64,000 nucleotides of DNA. Origin: Bacteroidota bacterium (lineage in GTDB: Bacteria > Bacteroidota > Bacteroidia > AKYH767-A > 2013-40CM-41-45). The DNA lies in NCBI GenBank assembly GCA_016721305.1, contig JADKIH010000003.1, positions 62,001 to 126,000 of the forward strand, written 5' to 3'. Shown here in pieces: positions 17,407 to 26,647 of this stretch; within the stretch, counting starts at the first letter, position 1; each line of letters begins with the position of its first letter. A model generated the notes under the pieces. That model did not search any database and was not told the DNA's origin. It worked only from the letters and a program-made list of their open reading frames with translations. The position numbers and the translations under genes are program-made.

Positions 17407-18474
17407 ATGAATCGCAGAGTACTGTATATTTTTACCGGCATAATCTTACTTATTTCTCTCGGCAATAAACCCGGACAAAGCCCTTATGCTTTTCCGGGTT
17501 TATTGTTTTTTCCGAAAATGCCGATCGATAAAAGTAATCCGGTCACAAAAGAAGGCGCTTTACTTGGTCGATATTTATTTTATGATTCTTCACTAAGCAG
17601 TGATAGTAGCTTTTCATGCGGAAGTTGTCATAAACAAGAGTATGCGTTCAGCGATTCGCCTAATCGCTTCAGTTCAGGACGGACGGGAGAAAAAATGCTT
17701 AGAAACACGCCGGCGCTATATAATCTTGCATGGTATCCTACTCTCTTCTGGGATGGTCGTGCATCTTCCATTGAAAATCAAATCTCGTTTCCCTTGCATG
17801 CTGTCAATGAAATGGATATTGATTGGACAAGAGCCATAAACAGAATCAAACAGAATTCAGCTTACAATCATCTTTTCGAAAATGCATTCGACTCCCATGA
17901 AATCGACAGTACAAAAATCATTAAAGCTATTGGCCAGTTTGTGAGAACACTTCTTTCGTATCAATCGAAATACGATAGTGCAATTATTAAGAACGCCCAT
18001 TTCACACGCGATGAGTATGCCGGATTTGTAATTATCACTGATCAGACAAAAGGTGATTGCATGCATTGTCATCCGACCGACGGGAATTCCTTGATGACAA
18101 CAACCCGATTCAGCAATAACGGTTTGGATGCAATTGACGATTTAAATAATTATTCCGACAAAGGTTTAGGAGCGATAACAGGCAATCCAAAACAAAACGG
18201 CTGGTTTAAAATTCCTTCACTGAGAAATGTTGCTCTTACAGCACCCTATATGCATGATGGACGATTTGCAACATTAGAAGAGGTGATGAATTTTTATTCC
18301 GATAGCGTACACAACGTGTCGAATATTGATCCGAAAATGGAATTGGCAACTCGCCACGGCGCGAATCTGACGGCAACTGAACCACGACAAGTTATCGCCT
18401 TCTTAAACACGATGACGGACTCAGCTTTTATAACGAATTCGGAATTCAGTAATCCTTTTTTGCCGAAAAAATAA
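17407..18474 (+). CDS. Di-haem cytochrome c peroxidase (CcpA/MauG family)
   Basis: The 355-aa periplasmic protein has a short N-terminal hydrophobic signal. Two CxxCH haem-attachment motifs are visible: CGSCH (Cys71-His75) and CMHCH (about residues 218-222). The intervening RNTPALYNLAWYPTLFWDGRASSIENQ segment is the classical signature of the bacterial di-haem peroxidases, and APYMHDGRFATLEEVMNFY near the C-terminus carries the distal ligand region. It uses electrons from small c-type cytochromes to reduce hydrogen peroxide in the periplasm; MauG-like members instead oxidise protein side chains. It sits 10 bp downstream of a T9SS gene. Confidence 0.93.
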   Translation: MNRRVLYIFTGIILLISLGNKPGQSPYAFPGLLFFPKMPIDKSNPVTKEGALLGRYLFYDSSLSSDSSFSCGSCHKQEYAFSDSPNRFSSGRTGEKMLRNTPALYNLAWYPTLFWDGRASSIENQISFPLHAVNEMDIDWTRAINRIKQNSAYNHLFENAFDSHEIDSTKIIKAIGQFVRTLLSYQSKYDSAIIKNAHFTRDEYAGFVIITDQTKGDCMHCHPTDGNSLMTTTRFSNNGLDAIDDLNNYSDKGLGAITGNPKQNGWFKIPSLRNVALTAPYMHDGRFATLEEVMNFYSDSVHNVSNIDPKMELATRHGANLTATEPRQVIAFLNTMTDSAFITNSEFSNPFLPKK

Positions 18475-18512
18475 TTGCATTTCCCCGACTATTTTTGGAT
18501 AAGTAAATTCAC

Positions 18513-18520
18513 TACATTTG
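18513..18520 (+). promoter_or_regulatory. Promoter -7 box upstream of membrane protein gene
   Basis: TACATTTG fits TAnnTTTG. A second match, TATTTTTG, lies at 18490-18497. The downstream start at 18550 supports a short leader and argues against an in-frame start further upstream. Confidence 0.45.
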
Positions 18521-18549
18521 ATAGACAAGATTTTCAAATACTAAATCAA

Positions 18550-19254
18550 ATGCCTCTCCCTCTTCTCCCCGACTACATTCAATTAGTCTTCGTCCTCACG
18601 ACATTGCTCACTCTGCTTTTCATTTATTCTGCCGTTAAAAAATCATCATCACACAGTCGCAAATCCGGAATCATTTTTCTTTGTCTTCTCTTATGGCTGG
18701 CGGCACAGGCCATGTTGACGATGAAAAACTTTTACAACACAAACACAACTTCTTTTCCTCCGAAATTTCTTTTACTCATTTCACCACCATTACTTACAAT
18801 TCTTCTTCTCTTCATAACTAAAAGCGGAAAACGATTTATCGACTCTCTACCCGTTTTAAATCTGACATACTTACACATCGTCCGAATTCCCGTCGAATTG
18901 GTTCTGTACTGGCTCTGTCTCTACAAAGCCGTTCCCGAACTCATGACATTCGCCGGGCGCAACTTCGATATTCTCTCCGGTATCAGCGCGCCATTCATTG
19001 CTTACTTCGGCATTCAGAAAAAAATGTTGAAACGAAAAGTGATGTTTCTATGGAATGTCGGAGCGCTGCTTTTGCTTCTGAACATCGTCATCAACGCCGT
19101 CTTATCTGCCCCTTTCGCTTTTCAGCAATTTGCCTTTGATCAGCCTAATATTGCGGTGTTGAATTTTCCGTTTAGCTGGCTGCCATGCTTTATTGTGCCG
19201 GCAGTCCTTTTCTCCCACCTCGTCTCCTTACGCCGAGTCCTCTTAGTGTCTTAG
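18550..19254 (+). CDS. Polytopic membrane protein of unknown function
   Basis: The protein has about 234 aa with six or seven predicted transmembrane helices (starting PDYIQLVFVLTTLLTLLFIY, the rest evenly spaced). I chose the ATG at 18550 because the -7 boxes lie just upstream and the preceding codons are not membrane-like. Helix 4-5 has conserved-looking HIVRIPVELVLYWLCLYKAVPELMTF, and a later loop has GRNFDILSGISAPF. This resembles small hypothetical inner-membrane proteins common in Bacteroidota; I cannot assign a function. The stop codon TAG is supplied by a CTTAGTG repeat, so the repeat begins inside the gene's last codons. Confidence 0.78.
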   Translation: MPLPLLPDYIQLVFVLTTLLTLLFIYSAVKKSSSHSRKSGIIFLCLLLWLAAQAMLTMKNFYNTNTTSFPPKFLLLISPPLLTILLLFITKSGKRFIDSLPVLNLTYLHIVRIPVELVLYWLCLYKAVPELMTFAGRNFDILSGISAPFIAYFGIQKKMLKRKVMFLWNVGALLLLLNIVINAVLSAPFAFQQFAFDQPNIAVLNFPFSWLPCFIVPAVLFSHLVSLRRVLLVS

Positions 19255-19335
19255 TGTTGGAAAAACAAATACTACGCTCTGAGATACAAATTTTAATCAC
19301 ATTGTGGTTTTAATTTCTTTGACAAACGGCGTCAC

Positions 19336-19509
19336 TATACAACCAACGAGGTCCCCTTCGGGGATGACAGGTGTTTTTTTGTTTTTATGTCGTTCATCGT
19401 CCGGGTTAAGCTGTGTGCGATGAAACAAAGTCTCGAACCCGGACGATGAACGACATATCAATATGCACAAAGCACTGTCATCCCCGAAGGAGACCCCGTT
19501 GGTTGTATA
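19336..19509. repeat. 174-bp palindromic MITE-like element
   Basis: The outer arms (19336-19370 and 19475-19509) are 35 bp with two mismatches, beginning TATACAACCAACGAGG. The inner arms (19387-19408 and 19437-19458) are perfect 22-bp complements (TATGTCGTTCATCGTCCGGG...). TA dinucleotides sit at both outer ends. There is no coding capacity. The rest of the 419-bp gap (19255-19673) holds single CTTAGTG copies at about 19240-19260 and 19577-19607, then the promoter of the next gene. Confidence 0.8.
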
Positions 19510-19638
19510 ATTACGTCCTTTGCTTTTAAAATTTTGCTAAACACTTTTGCTATAATTCTCCCAAGAAAACCACAAAATCTTAGTGCCTGAATGTCTTAGT
19601 GGTTAAATTTTATATGCTAAAAACCAAGGAAATTTCCG

Positions 19639-19646
19639 TATTTTTG
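19639..19646 (+). promoter_or_regulatory. Promoter -7 box of the sugar isomerase gene
   Basis: TATTTTTG fits TAnnTTTG, 27 bp before the ATG at 19674. The -33 element is unclear. Confidence 0.45.
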
Positions 19647-19673
19647 CCCCTCAGACAATAAACCCTGTCAAAA

Positions 19674-20657
19674 ATGAAAAAGCTCGTTGAAAATTTCCCT
19701 GCCCAGCTGCGTGGAGCCATTACTATCGGAGAAACTTTCCGTTACAATCAACATTCGAAACCAATTCGCAACATTCTCATCACCGGCTTAGGTGGTTCGG
19801 GTATTGGCGGAACGATCATTTCAGAAATCGTTTACAACGAGTGTCCGTTGCCGATTACAATCAACAAGGATTACTTCATTCCAAAATATGTGAACGACGA
19901 AACAATGGTGATCGTTTGTTCATACTCCGGTAACACGGAAGAAACCGTTCAGGCGATGGAAGATTCGATTGCCCGCGGTGCGAAAATCGTTTGCATCACT
20001 TCCGGCGGAAAAATCGGAGAGATGGCGAAGAGCAAAAATCTCGATCTCATTACGATTCCGGGTGGATTGCCACCACGTGCTTGCTTAGGTTATTCACTCA
20101 CGCAATTATTCTTCGTGATGATGGCTGCAGGATTTGTAGGCGATCATTTCAAAAAAGAATTAGAAAATTCAATTAAACTTCTGGAAACTGAAAAAGCCTC
20201 CATCTTAAAAGAAGCAACTGAGTTGACCGATTTCTTCATCGGTAAAATTCCGGTGATCTATGCAGTTGATGGTTACAATGGCGTCGCAACACGTTTCCGT
20301 CAGCAAATCAACGAAAATTCAAAAATGCTTTGCTGGCATCACGTATTACCGGAAATGAATCACAACGAATTGGTCGGCTGGACAGAAAACCATCCGGAGC
20401 TCGCCGTTATTCTTCTCCGCAGCAAAACAGATTACGATCGCACGCAAGCGCGTATTGAAATCAGCAAAAGCGTTTTCTCGAAATATACTCCGAATGTTCG
20501 CGAATGTTGGTCAAAAGGAACAACTCAACTTGAGCGTTCAATTTACTTCGTTCACCTGACTGACTGGGTTTCTGTTCTCATTGCAGAAAAGAAAAACATC
20601 GATGCAACGGAGGTGAATATTATCAATCAGCTCAAGGGACAACTTGCCAAAATATAG
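19674..20657 (+). CDS. Bifunctional phosphoglucose/phosphomannose isomerase
   Basis: The 327-aa protein is of the short SIS-domain isomerase type found in archaea and many Bacteroidota in place of classical Pgi. The first SIS domain has ILITGLGGSGIGGTIISE (about residues 34-51) and the sugar-phosphate loop CSYSGNTEET (about 83-92). The second, C-terminal PGI/PMI domain has the conserved VLPEMNHNELVGW with the catalytic His/Glu. It interconverts glucose-6-P or mannose-6-P with fructose-6-P in glycolysis and activated-mannose synthesis. The frame is intact. It lies 73 bp upstream of lipB on the same strand. Confidence 0.9.
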   Translation: MKKLVENFPAQLRGAITIGETFRYNQHSKPIRNILITGLGGSGIGGTIISEIVYNECPLPITINKDYFIPKYVNDETMVIVCSYSGNTEETVQAMEDSIARGAKIVCITSGGKIGEMAKSKNLDLITIPGGLPPRACLGYSLTQLFFVMMAAGFVGDHFKKELENSIKLLETEKASILKEATELTDFFIGKIPVIYAVDGYNGVATRFRQQINENSKMLCWHHVLPEMNHNELVGWTENHPELAVILLRSKTDYDRTQARIEISKSVFSKYTPNVRECWSKGTTQLERSIYFVHLTDWVSVLIAEKKNIDATEVNIINQLKGQLAKI

Positions 20658-20730
20658 CATTCAAAAAAAAATCGAACAAGAACGTCAACTTTAGAAACGA
20701 ATCCATAAATCTGCTAAATCCCGGTCAATA

Positions 20731-21479
20731 ATGAGTGGTTCAACTTCTCCTGCCCCACCCTCTTCGGAAAGGATCTTACAACCTGTTGCCTTTCGCGATT
20801 TAGGTTTGATCGATTACAAAGAAGCCTGGGATTTGCAGGAGAAGTTGTTTAATGAAGTCATCGAGCGTAAAATGCACAATCGCAATTTGCCCGATGCCGA
20901 AAAAATCCAACAGCATCATTATCTCCTCTTTTGCGAGCATCCGCACGTATTTACGCTCGGGCGTTCAGGCGATGAAGAAAATCTGGTGATCAGCGGAAGC
21001 CGAGCTTCCGAATATTCGTGCAACATTTACAGAAACAATCGTGGCGGTGATATAACGTATCACGGTCGGGCCAAATTGTCGGCTATCCCATTTTCGATCT
21101 CGATTGTTTTTTCACCGACATTCACAAATACCTCCGTTACCTCGAAGAAGCCGTTATTCTCACTCTGAAAGAATACGGCATCGAAGCCGGTCGCATAGCA
21201 GGATTAACCGGCGTGTGGCTCGACCCTGAAGACAAACTCCGCGCACGAAAAATTTGTGCACTTGGAGTGCGTTGTTCTCGCTGGGTAACGATGCATGGTT
21301 TTGCTTTTAATGTGAACACCGATTTGAATTATTTCAACTATATCATTCCTTGCGGAATTACTGATAAGCAAGTGACGTCGTTGGCGAAGGAGTTGGGGAG
21401 AGAGGTTTCGATGGAGGAAGTGTCTATGAAACTTCGTGGGCATATCGGCAATTTATTCGGCATACAATTTATTTTTTAA
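20731..21479 (+). CDS. lipB: Octanoyl-[acyl-carrier-protein] transferase (one frameshift)
   Basis: LipB moves octanoate from ACP to the lipoyl domains of 2-oxoacid dehydrogenases and GcvH, the first step of lipoic acid synthesis. The N-terminal half ends in FTLGRSGDEENLV and NRGGDITYHG. One missing C near 21066 hides PGQIVGYPIFDLD, after which the second frame continues with GRIAGLTGVWL, the conserved Lys in RKICALGVRCSRWVTMHGFAFNVNTDL, and the catalytic Cys in IIPCGI. The joined product has about 249 aa, a normal length. The defect is a CC to C loss and probably a sequencing error, since both halves keep every active-site residue. Confidence 0.9.
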
Positions 21480-21551
21480 CCACGAGAACACGAGGTTTGT
21501 GAGGATCACGAGAGCCTTGTGATCCTCACAAACCTCGTGTTCTCGTGGTAA
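21478..21551. repeat. CACGAG-family hairpin after lipB
   Basis: TAACCACGAGAACACGAGGT... pairs with ...ACCTCGTGTTCTCGTGGTA. It overlaps the lipB stop codon. The arm body (TTTGTGAGGATCACGAG) differs from the other copies but is still fully complementary, meaning the two arms have changed together. Confidence 0.85.
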
Positions 21552-21639
21552 AAAAACCACACCAATCTATTGAAAACCCTGTTCAAATACTCTATAGCCG
21601 CCATGATTTATCTATGTCTTTATATTGTATTTTGCGACT

Positions 21640-22830
21640 ATGGAAAGACAAAGACCATCCGGAAAGAAAACAGGTTTCTGGACAAAATTCCGATGGGGAT
21701 TTGCCATTATTGTGCTGAGCTCAATGCTGGCGATCTGGATTACCGGCTATTCGTACATCTATAAAACCCTGATTTACACCTATCCCGACATCGACGATAT
21801 TGGTTTGTTCGATGATCGGCCTATTATGGATACTGTCGGCGTTCAATGGCCAAATGCTACCTCGTACAATAAAGATTCCTTGCCAATTGAAACACGCGCC
21901 AAGCTCGAAGAAACAGAAAGTGTTGCCTTTTTGATTATCAAAAACGATTCTGTTGTTCACGAAGAGTATTGGGATCATTACTCCGAGAATCAGTTGAGCA
22001 ATTCGTTTTCAATGGCGAAGAGCATCGTGAGCATTCTCGTCGGCATTGCAAGTGAAGAAGGTTATTTTTCTCTCGATGATTCTGTCGGAAAATATTTGCC
22101 TGAATTCCGAAAAGGCATGAATGCGAAATTGAAAATTCGTCATCTGCTCTACATGAGCTCCGGCCTCGATTGGGATGAAGCGTACAACAGTTTGTTTTCA
22201 AAAACAACGGAAGCCTACTACGGCTCCGATTTAAAAGGTCAGGTTTTGAAACTGAAAGTCGTTCGCGAACCCGGAACGAAATTTGAGTACATGAGTTGCA
22301 ATACTGTTTTGTTGTCGTTAATCATTAACAAAACAACCGGCAAAACCATTTCCGATTTTGCTTCGGAAAAATTATGGAAGCCGATTATGGCAACCGATCA
22401 GGCCTACTGGTCGCTCGATCATAACGGCGGATTGGAAAAATCATATTGCTGCTTTTATTCATGTGCACGTGACTTTGCGCGCATCGGTAAACTGTATATG
22501 GATAGCGGTGCATGGAATGGACATCAGCTTGTATCAAAAGACTTCGTAAAATTCAGCTTGACTCCGAACGCTATTCCTGACGAAACTAAGAATCCGGTTG
22601 ATTATTATGGTGCACACTGGTGGCTTATGAATCACAACGGCCACGAAATTTTTTATGCTCGCGGAATCTTAGGACAGTATATCATTTCAATTCCTGATGA
22701 GCGAATGATTATTGTTCGTCTCGGTAAAAAGCGCGGAAATAAAACAGCCGACAATCACTACGACGACATGTTGCAGTATGTCGACGGTGCATTAAAATTG
22801 TATTCTACTAAATTAGATTCTTTGCAATAG
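21640..22830 (+). CDS. Serine hydrolase, class C beta-lactamase-like
   Basis: The protein has about 396 aa from ATG 21640, with one N-terminal transmembrane anchor (FAIIVLSSMLAIWITGYSYIY, about residues 20-40) and a periplasmic penicillin-binding/esterase fold. The SxxK nucleophile motif is SFSMAKS. HLLYMSSGLDWDE is the usual following motif, and FEYMSCNTVLL corresponds to the YxN element. A GILGQY segment stands where the KTG-like third motif lies in the family. The role could be peptidoglycan peptide trimming or ester hydrolysis. Beta-lactam hydrolysis cannot be inferred. It is followed after 1 bp by a small conserved gene, implying coupled translation. Confidence 0.85.
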   Translation: MERQRPSGKKTGFWTKFRWGFAIIVLSSMLAIWITGYSYIYKTLIYTYPDIDDIGLFDDRPIMDTVGVQWPNATSYNKDSLPIETRAKLEETESVAFLIIKNDSVVHEEYWDHYSENQLSNSFSMAKSIVSILVGIASEEGYFSLDDSVGKYLPEFRKGMNAKLKIRHLLYMSSGLDWDEAYNSLFSKTTEAYYGSDLKGQVLKLKVVREPGTKFEYMSCNTVLLSLIINKTTGKTISDFASEKLWKPIMATDQAYWSLDHNGGLEKSYCCFYSCARDFARIGKLYMDSGAWNGHQLVSKDFVKFSLTPNAIPDETKNPVDYYGAHWWLMNHNGHEIFYARGILGQYIISIPDERMIIVRLGKKRGNKTADNHYDDMLQYVDGALKLYSTKLDSLQ

Positions 22831-22831
22831 T

Positions 22832-23233
22832 ATGCTCAAAGATATTCCTCAGTTACAGGTTGAGAATGTAATCGTAGCCGTAGTGCGCGAGATGGAAGAA
22901 GGCGAAAACGTTTGGAACGTTTACATTATCAATTTATATCCCGATGAAATTACAGGCGTGCTTGTAAGCTCAGCCGGTTACGGTCAATTCGAAGGTCGTG
23001 ATGTAAAGACGAGCGTTCTTCGTCATATGATCGGGAATATCAGCTCCAACGACTACGGAAAAATTGAGCCCATCATGGAAAATCTTTTCGGCCTCACGAA
23101 TGAATTCTGGGTAAGCTTTTTCCTAAACAAACACATGTACGATAAGAAATACATTTTCCTCCCCGAGAGCATCAAAGAAGAAAACTTCACGATGGTGCCG
23201 GTGTTGGGGAAAATGGGGGTGATGATACGCTGA
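22832..23233 (+). CDS. Conserved protein of unknown function
   Basis: The 133-aa soluble protein has no signal peptide or membrane helix. It starts one base after the stop of the serine hydrolase, so the two are very probably co-translated. The sequence (NVYIINLYPDEITGVLVSSAGYGQ... and FGLTNEFWVSFFLNKHMYDKKYIFLP) has regular alternating strands and looks like a compact alpha/beta domain. I recognise it only as a type of short Bacteroidota protein without assigned function. Its TGA stop begins the AGCTAATT repeat that follows. Confidence 0.75.
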   Translation: MLKDIPQLQVENVIVAVVREMEEGENVWNVYIINLYPDEITGVLVSSAGYGQFEGRDVKTSVLRHMIGNISSNDYGKIEPIMENLFGLTNEFWVSFFLNKHMYDKKYIFLPESIKEENFTMVPVLGKMGVMIR

Positions 23234-23268
23234 TTAGCTGATTAGCTAATTAGCTAATTAGCTAATTC
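23231..23268. repeat. AGCTAATT octamer array
   Basis: Four to five tandem octamers (TGATTAGC, then TAATTAGC units) fill nearly the whole 40-bp gap between two genes. Confidence 0.85.
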
Positions 23269-23273
23269 GAATA

Positions 23274-24412
23274 ATGGAAACACCTGCCAGAAGTGTAAAC
23301 TTCCCCAACCTCGACCCCTTCCGATTTCTCGCGGCAATGATGGTAGTGGTGGCGCATGCTTATCAGGGGTGGAATGATTGGGTAGGGATTCCGGGCTTTA
23401 TGTCGGATGGAAATTATCACCAATTAAGTAATACGGGGAAATACATTCAGAGCTTCATTTACAATCTATCTTCAGGAGTCGATATCTTTTTTTTGATTAG
23501 TGGTTTCCTGATCACATACTTATTATTGAAGGAAAAAGAGCTTGGGAAAATCAGTATAAAAAAGTTTTATGCTCGAAGGGCATTAAGAATTTTACCGCTT
23601 TATTATCTGACAATAATTATTGCGCCATTACTGATCTATTGGCTTAGTCCACAATTCGGGCAACCAAATTATTGGGCAAACATTTTCTACGTTAATAATT
23701 TCCATACGATTTATACAGGTAAGTGGGAGTATCCATTTGCACACTATTGGTCGCTTGCCGTAGAAGAGCAATTTTACCTTATCTGGCCATGGATAATTGC
23801 ATTTGCATCGAATAGACGACTTCCTGCGATTTTGTTTTCAATAATAATTGCCGGTCTTATATATCGCGCCTACGCATTCATATATATACCCACGCCCAAG
23901 CTTACCATCTACCTTCACACTTTAAGCAATATTGATGTGTTGTCATTGGGTGCGTTATTTGCTTACCGGCATTATCATAAACCAATAAATCTAAATTTTA
24001 GTCCCGGCTCTCGGGTATTAGTTTACGCCGCGTCGATGGTTTTACTTTTTACAACTGATATGTTCGAGCAAAACACACTAATTGAAGTCCTATTTAAAAA
24101 ATACGTCTATCTTTTACTTGCAGCATTCTGGATTGGGAATTACACCTTCAATTCAAAAGCATTTTTCGTTTTCAAAAAAGAAATATCCTTCACTACTTTG
24201 GGAAGATATCATACGGCATTTATGTATTTCACAATATGCTCTTTGCTATAATTTTCACAAAAATTATAGATCCATTTGGGATGCCAAATATGTATTTTTA
24301 TCTCTTTATTCTTTTCAGTATGACAATTGTGCTTTCAATTCTCAGTTATGAATTTTTCGAAAAGAAATTCCTAAAAATGAAAACTCGCTTCGAAGTAATC
24401 CACACGCGATAA
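23274..24412 (+). CDS. Acyltransferase family 3 (OafA-like) membrane protein (one frameshift)
   Basis: The joined product has about 380 aa with roughly ten transmembrane helices. The N-terminus has the family's LDPFRFLAAMMVVVAHAYQGW, where the His in the first helix is the proposed catalytic residue, followed by SGFLITYLLLKE and FYARRALRILPLYYL. Midway is YWSLAVEEQFYLIWPW, the second signature. One missing A near 24204 hides LGRISYGIYVFHNMLFA; the corrected frame then runs to TAA at 24412 with SYEFFEKKFLKMK. The family adds acetyl or other acyl groups to surface sugars such as O-antigen or peptidoglycan. The acceptor is unknown here. Confidence 0.87.
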
Positions 24413-24456
24413 TGAATTGCCCAAAATTCTAAAAAGACATCAGATCTTTCCCATCT

Positions 24457-24500
24457 ATTTGCCAATTTGCTAATTTCCGAATTTCCGAATTTGCCAATTA
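24457..24500. repeat. TTTGCCAATT/TTTCCGAATT direct repeats
   Basis: Short words of 8-10 bp (GCCAATTT, GCTAATTT, CCGAATTT twice, GCCAATTA) follow each other in the gap between the acyltransferase and exonuclease genes. The build resembles the octamer family, with different words. Confidence 0.7.
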
Positions 24501-24519
24501 AATATCCCGCATATATTGG

Positions 24520-24551
24520 TTGTAACCCACCCTCCCTTGTGTGTACTTTTG
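24520..24551 (+). promoter_or_regulatory. Promoter of the exonuclease gene (leaderless)
   Basis: A -33 TTG (520-522) and -7 TACTTTTG (24544-24551) are separated by about 20 bp, the expected Bacteroidota spacing. The ATG lies 4 bp after the -7 box, so transcription should start at or next to the start codon. Confidence 0.6.
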
Positions 24552-24555
24552 ACGC

Positions 24556-25260
24556 ATGCAAGACATCTCTCTCCAAAACATTCTCTTTATCGATATCGAG
24601 ACTGTTCCCTTATACTCCACGTACGATGAAATGCCGGAAGCATTAAAAATTCTGTGGGATAAAAAATGTAATTCATTTCGCGAGCCGAAAGATCCGGTCG
24701 AAAATTATCCTCGTGCCGGTATTTATGCCGAGTTCGGAAAAATTATTTGCATCGGTTGCGGTTACTTCGATGAAATGAACAATTTGCGTTTGCTTTCATT
24801 TCACGGGCACGACGAAAGAACTATTTTAAAACAATTTGCAGAATTCGCCGGTAAGAATTTCTCCCGGCCTAAACATTACCTCTGTGCGCATAACGGTAAA
24901 GAATTCGATTTCCCGTTTTTATGTCGGCGTTACCTCGTCAACGGATTATCCCTTCCATCAATTTTAAATCTTTCAGGCAAAAAGCCTTGGGAAGTCCCAC
25001 ATCTCGATACGCTCGAGCTTTGGAAATTTGGCGATTACAAAGCATACACCTCTCTCTCCTTATTGGCGGCTATATTCGGAATTTCGTCACCCAAGGAAGA
25101 CATGGACGGGAGTATGGTTTGGAAAGTTTATTGGGAGGAAAACGATCTCCTGCGTATTGTAAAATATTGTCTTAAAGATGTTGAATGTTTGATCGAAGTC
25201 TTCTTAAGAATATCGTCATCCACCATCGCAGAAACAAAGAGTGAAATGATTCTTGGATAA
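24556..25260 (+). CDS. 3'-5' exonuclease of the PolB-exonuclease-like family
   Basis: The 234-aa single-domain DEDD-type nuclease has exo I motif FIDIETVP (Asp/Glu at about residues 13-15), exo II CAHNGKEFDFPFLCRRYL (about 115-132), and exo III with YCLKDVECLIEVF (Tyr and Asp near 210-215), i.e. the DEDDy arrangement. These free-standing proteins resemble the proofreading domain of family B DNA polymerases (DNA_pol_B_exo2) and should remove nucleotides from single-stranded 3' ends. Its biological role in Bacteroidota is not established. The gene has its own leaderless promoter. Confidence 0.85.
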   Translation: MQDISLQNILFIDIETVPLYSTYDEMPEALKILWDKKCNSFREPKDPVENYPRAGIYAEFGKIICIGCGYFDEMNNLRLLSFHGHDERTILKQFAEFAGKNFSRPKHYLCAHNGKEFDFPFLCRRYLVNGLSLPSILNLSGKKPWEVPHLDTLELWKFGDYKAYTSLSLLAAIFGISSPKEDMDGSMVWKVYWEENDLLRIVKYCLKDVECLIEVFLRISSSTIAETKSEMILG

Positions 25261-25362
25261 ATCCAATTCGCCGATGATTGAAATATCCTCGACGGGCTTC
25301 TATTTATTCCTGTTCAGCGAGTTCAATTTGCTTAGCGGCTGTTAAAGACGACCTTTATATCA

Positions 25363-26520
25363 ATGAAATTCTCATTGAAGGAGTTGCTGTTATCACTTAC
25401 CCGGAAAGTTCTCACCAGGATATTTCCGGTGCTACTTTTTTGGTCGGCCGAATCTGTTTTTGCTCAAACCATTCTCAATGGAAGTTTTGAAACCAATCTT
25501 GCCGGAGCTGATCAGGTAAATCTTACCAATGCTGCTTTCAATTCAATGGTTACAAATTTAGTTGCCTTTGGAACTTACGGCGATATGGATTTGATTAGTT
25601 CCGCAACTTATTGTGGTGGCCCGCCAAATGGAAGTTGGTATGTCGCATTAACCGGTGCAGGAACCGATGCCTTTTCAATGAAATTGTCATCACCTCTAAA
25701 TGCAGGTACACAGTATACATTGAACTTCGCCGACCATGGATGCGGTGCTCCGTATTCAATTGGCCCATGTCCGGTTCAGATCGGAATTTCTACAACTAGT
25801 GCGACTTTTGGAACGTTAGTCTACACTGCTCCACTTCCAGCACCTGGTATGTGGGTAAATCGTAGTGCAACCTTCACCGCTCCGGTAAGCGGACAATTTA
25901 TTACCGTACAATTATCTGGAGGTGGCTTATCAAACTGGACGCAGGTTGATAATTTTGTTCTCGTTCCAACGCCGCTGCCTATTGAATTACTATCGTTTAC
26001 TGCCCAACTCGAAGATAATCACACAAACATTAATTGGGAAACAGCTACTGAAATAAACAATGATCATTTCGAAATTGAAAGATCTGGAGATGCACAAAAC
26101 TTCACGAGCATTGAGCAACTTCCTGGAAGTGGGACAACTACTATATCACATTCGTATTCGATAAAAGATTTTTCTGTTCCGGAAGGGATTGTTTATTACC
26201 GTCTTAAGCAAGTAGATTTTGATGGAAAATATACCTATAGCGAAAAGATTGCAATCGATAATACGAAAACTAAATCCCTTTCTTTTTTTGTCTCCTTTGC
26301 CGGTAGCAGCTCGCTTCTTATTTCACTTTCCGGTACTTTTGAATCTGAGTACTTTCGTCTTACAATATATTCGATGAGCGGCCAAATAGTTTATTCCAAC
26401 AGTTTTTACTCAAACAACTTATCTGAAATACGCTTAGATAAACCATTGACAGGCATTTACTCTCTTGAGCTTGCAACTTCGACAAATGCAGTTAGAAAAT
26501 TATTCGCCGTTTTAGAATAA
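25363..26520 (+). CDS. Secreted protein with carbohydrate-binding-like domain and T9SS-type tail
   Basis: The 385-aa protein has a long N-terminal region ending in a signal peptide (cleavage near FAQ, about residue 35). It starts with ILNGSFE and includes a jelly-roll-like domain with GAGTDAFSMKLSSPLNAGTQYTLNF (about 35-200), typical of CBM-like lectin folds. LPIELLSFTAQLEDN...NINWETATEINNDHFEIERS is the standard Ig-like module seen just before T9SS tails. The last 80 residues (RLTIYSMSGQIVYSN ... LTGIYSLEL) form a T9SS type A-like sorting domain, though the YPNP motif is lost. An upstream in-frame codon is possible. Confidence 0.8.
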   Translation: MKFSLKELLLSLTRKVLTRIFPVLLFWSAESVFAQTILNGSFETNLAGADQVNLTNAAFNSMVTNLVAFGTYGDMDLISSATYCGGPPNGSWYVALTGAGTDAFSMKLSSPLNAGTQYTLNFADHGCGAPYSIGPCPVQIGISTTSATFGTLVYTAPLPAPGMWVNRSATFTAPVSGQFITVQLSGGGLSNWTQVDNFVLVPTPLPIELLSFTAQLEDNHTNINWETATEINNDHFEIERSGDAQNFTSIEQLPGSGTTTISHSYSIKDFSVPEGIVYYRLKQVDFDGKYTYSEKIAIDNTKTKSLSFFVSFAGSSSLLISLSGTFESEYFRLTIYSMSGQIVYSNSFYSNNLSEIRLDKPLTGIYSLELATSTNAVRKLFAVLE

Positions 26521-26647
26521 ATTATTACTGAAGTTCCGTCTATACAATTAACTCCCATTTGCATCGGCATTGGGTCCAACAGGCTATCGAAAAATAGATA
26601 TAATTTAATATTGAAATCTCGAAACAAAGACGATATTTGAGGAATCA

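Noticed and set aside
25278..25490. 70-aa ORF before the lectin-like gene
   Set aside because: Overlaps the start of the signal-peptide-bearing gene in another frame; no family or export features.
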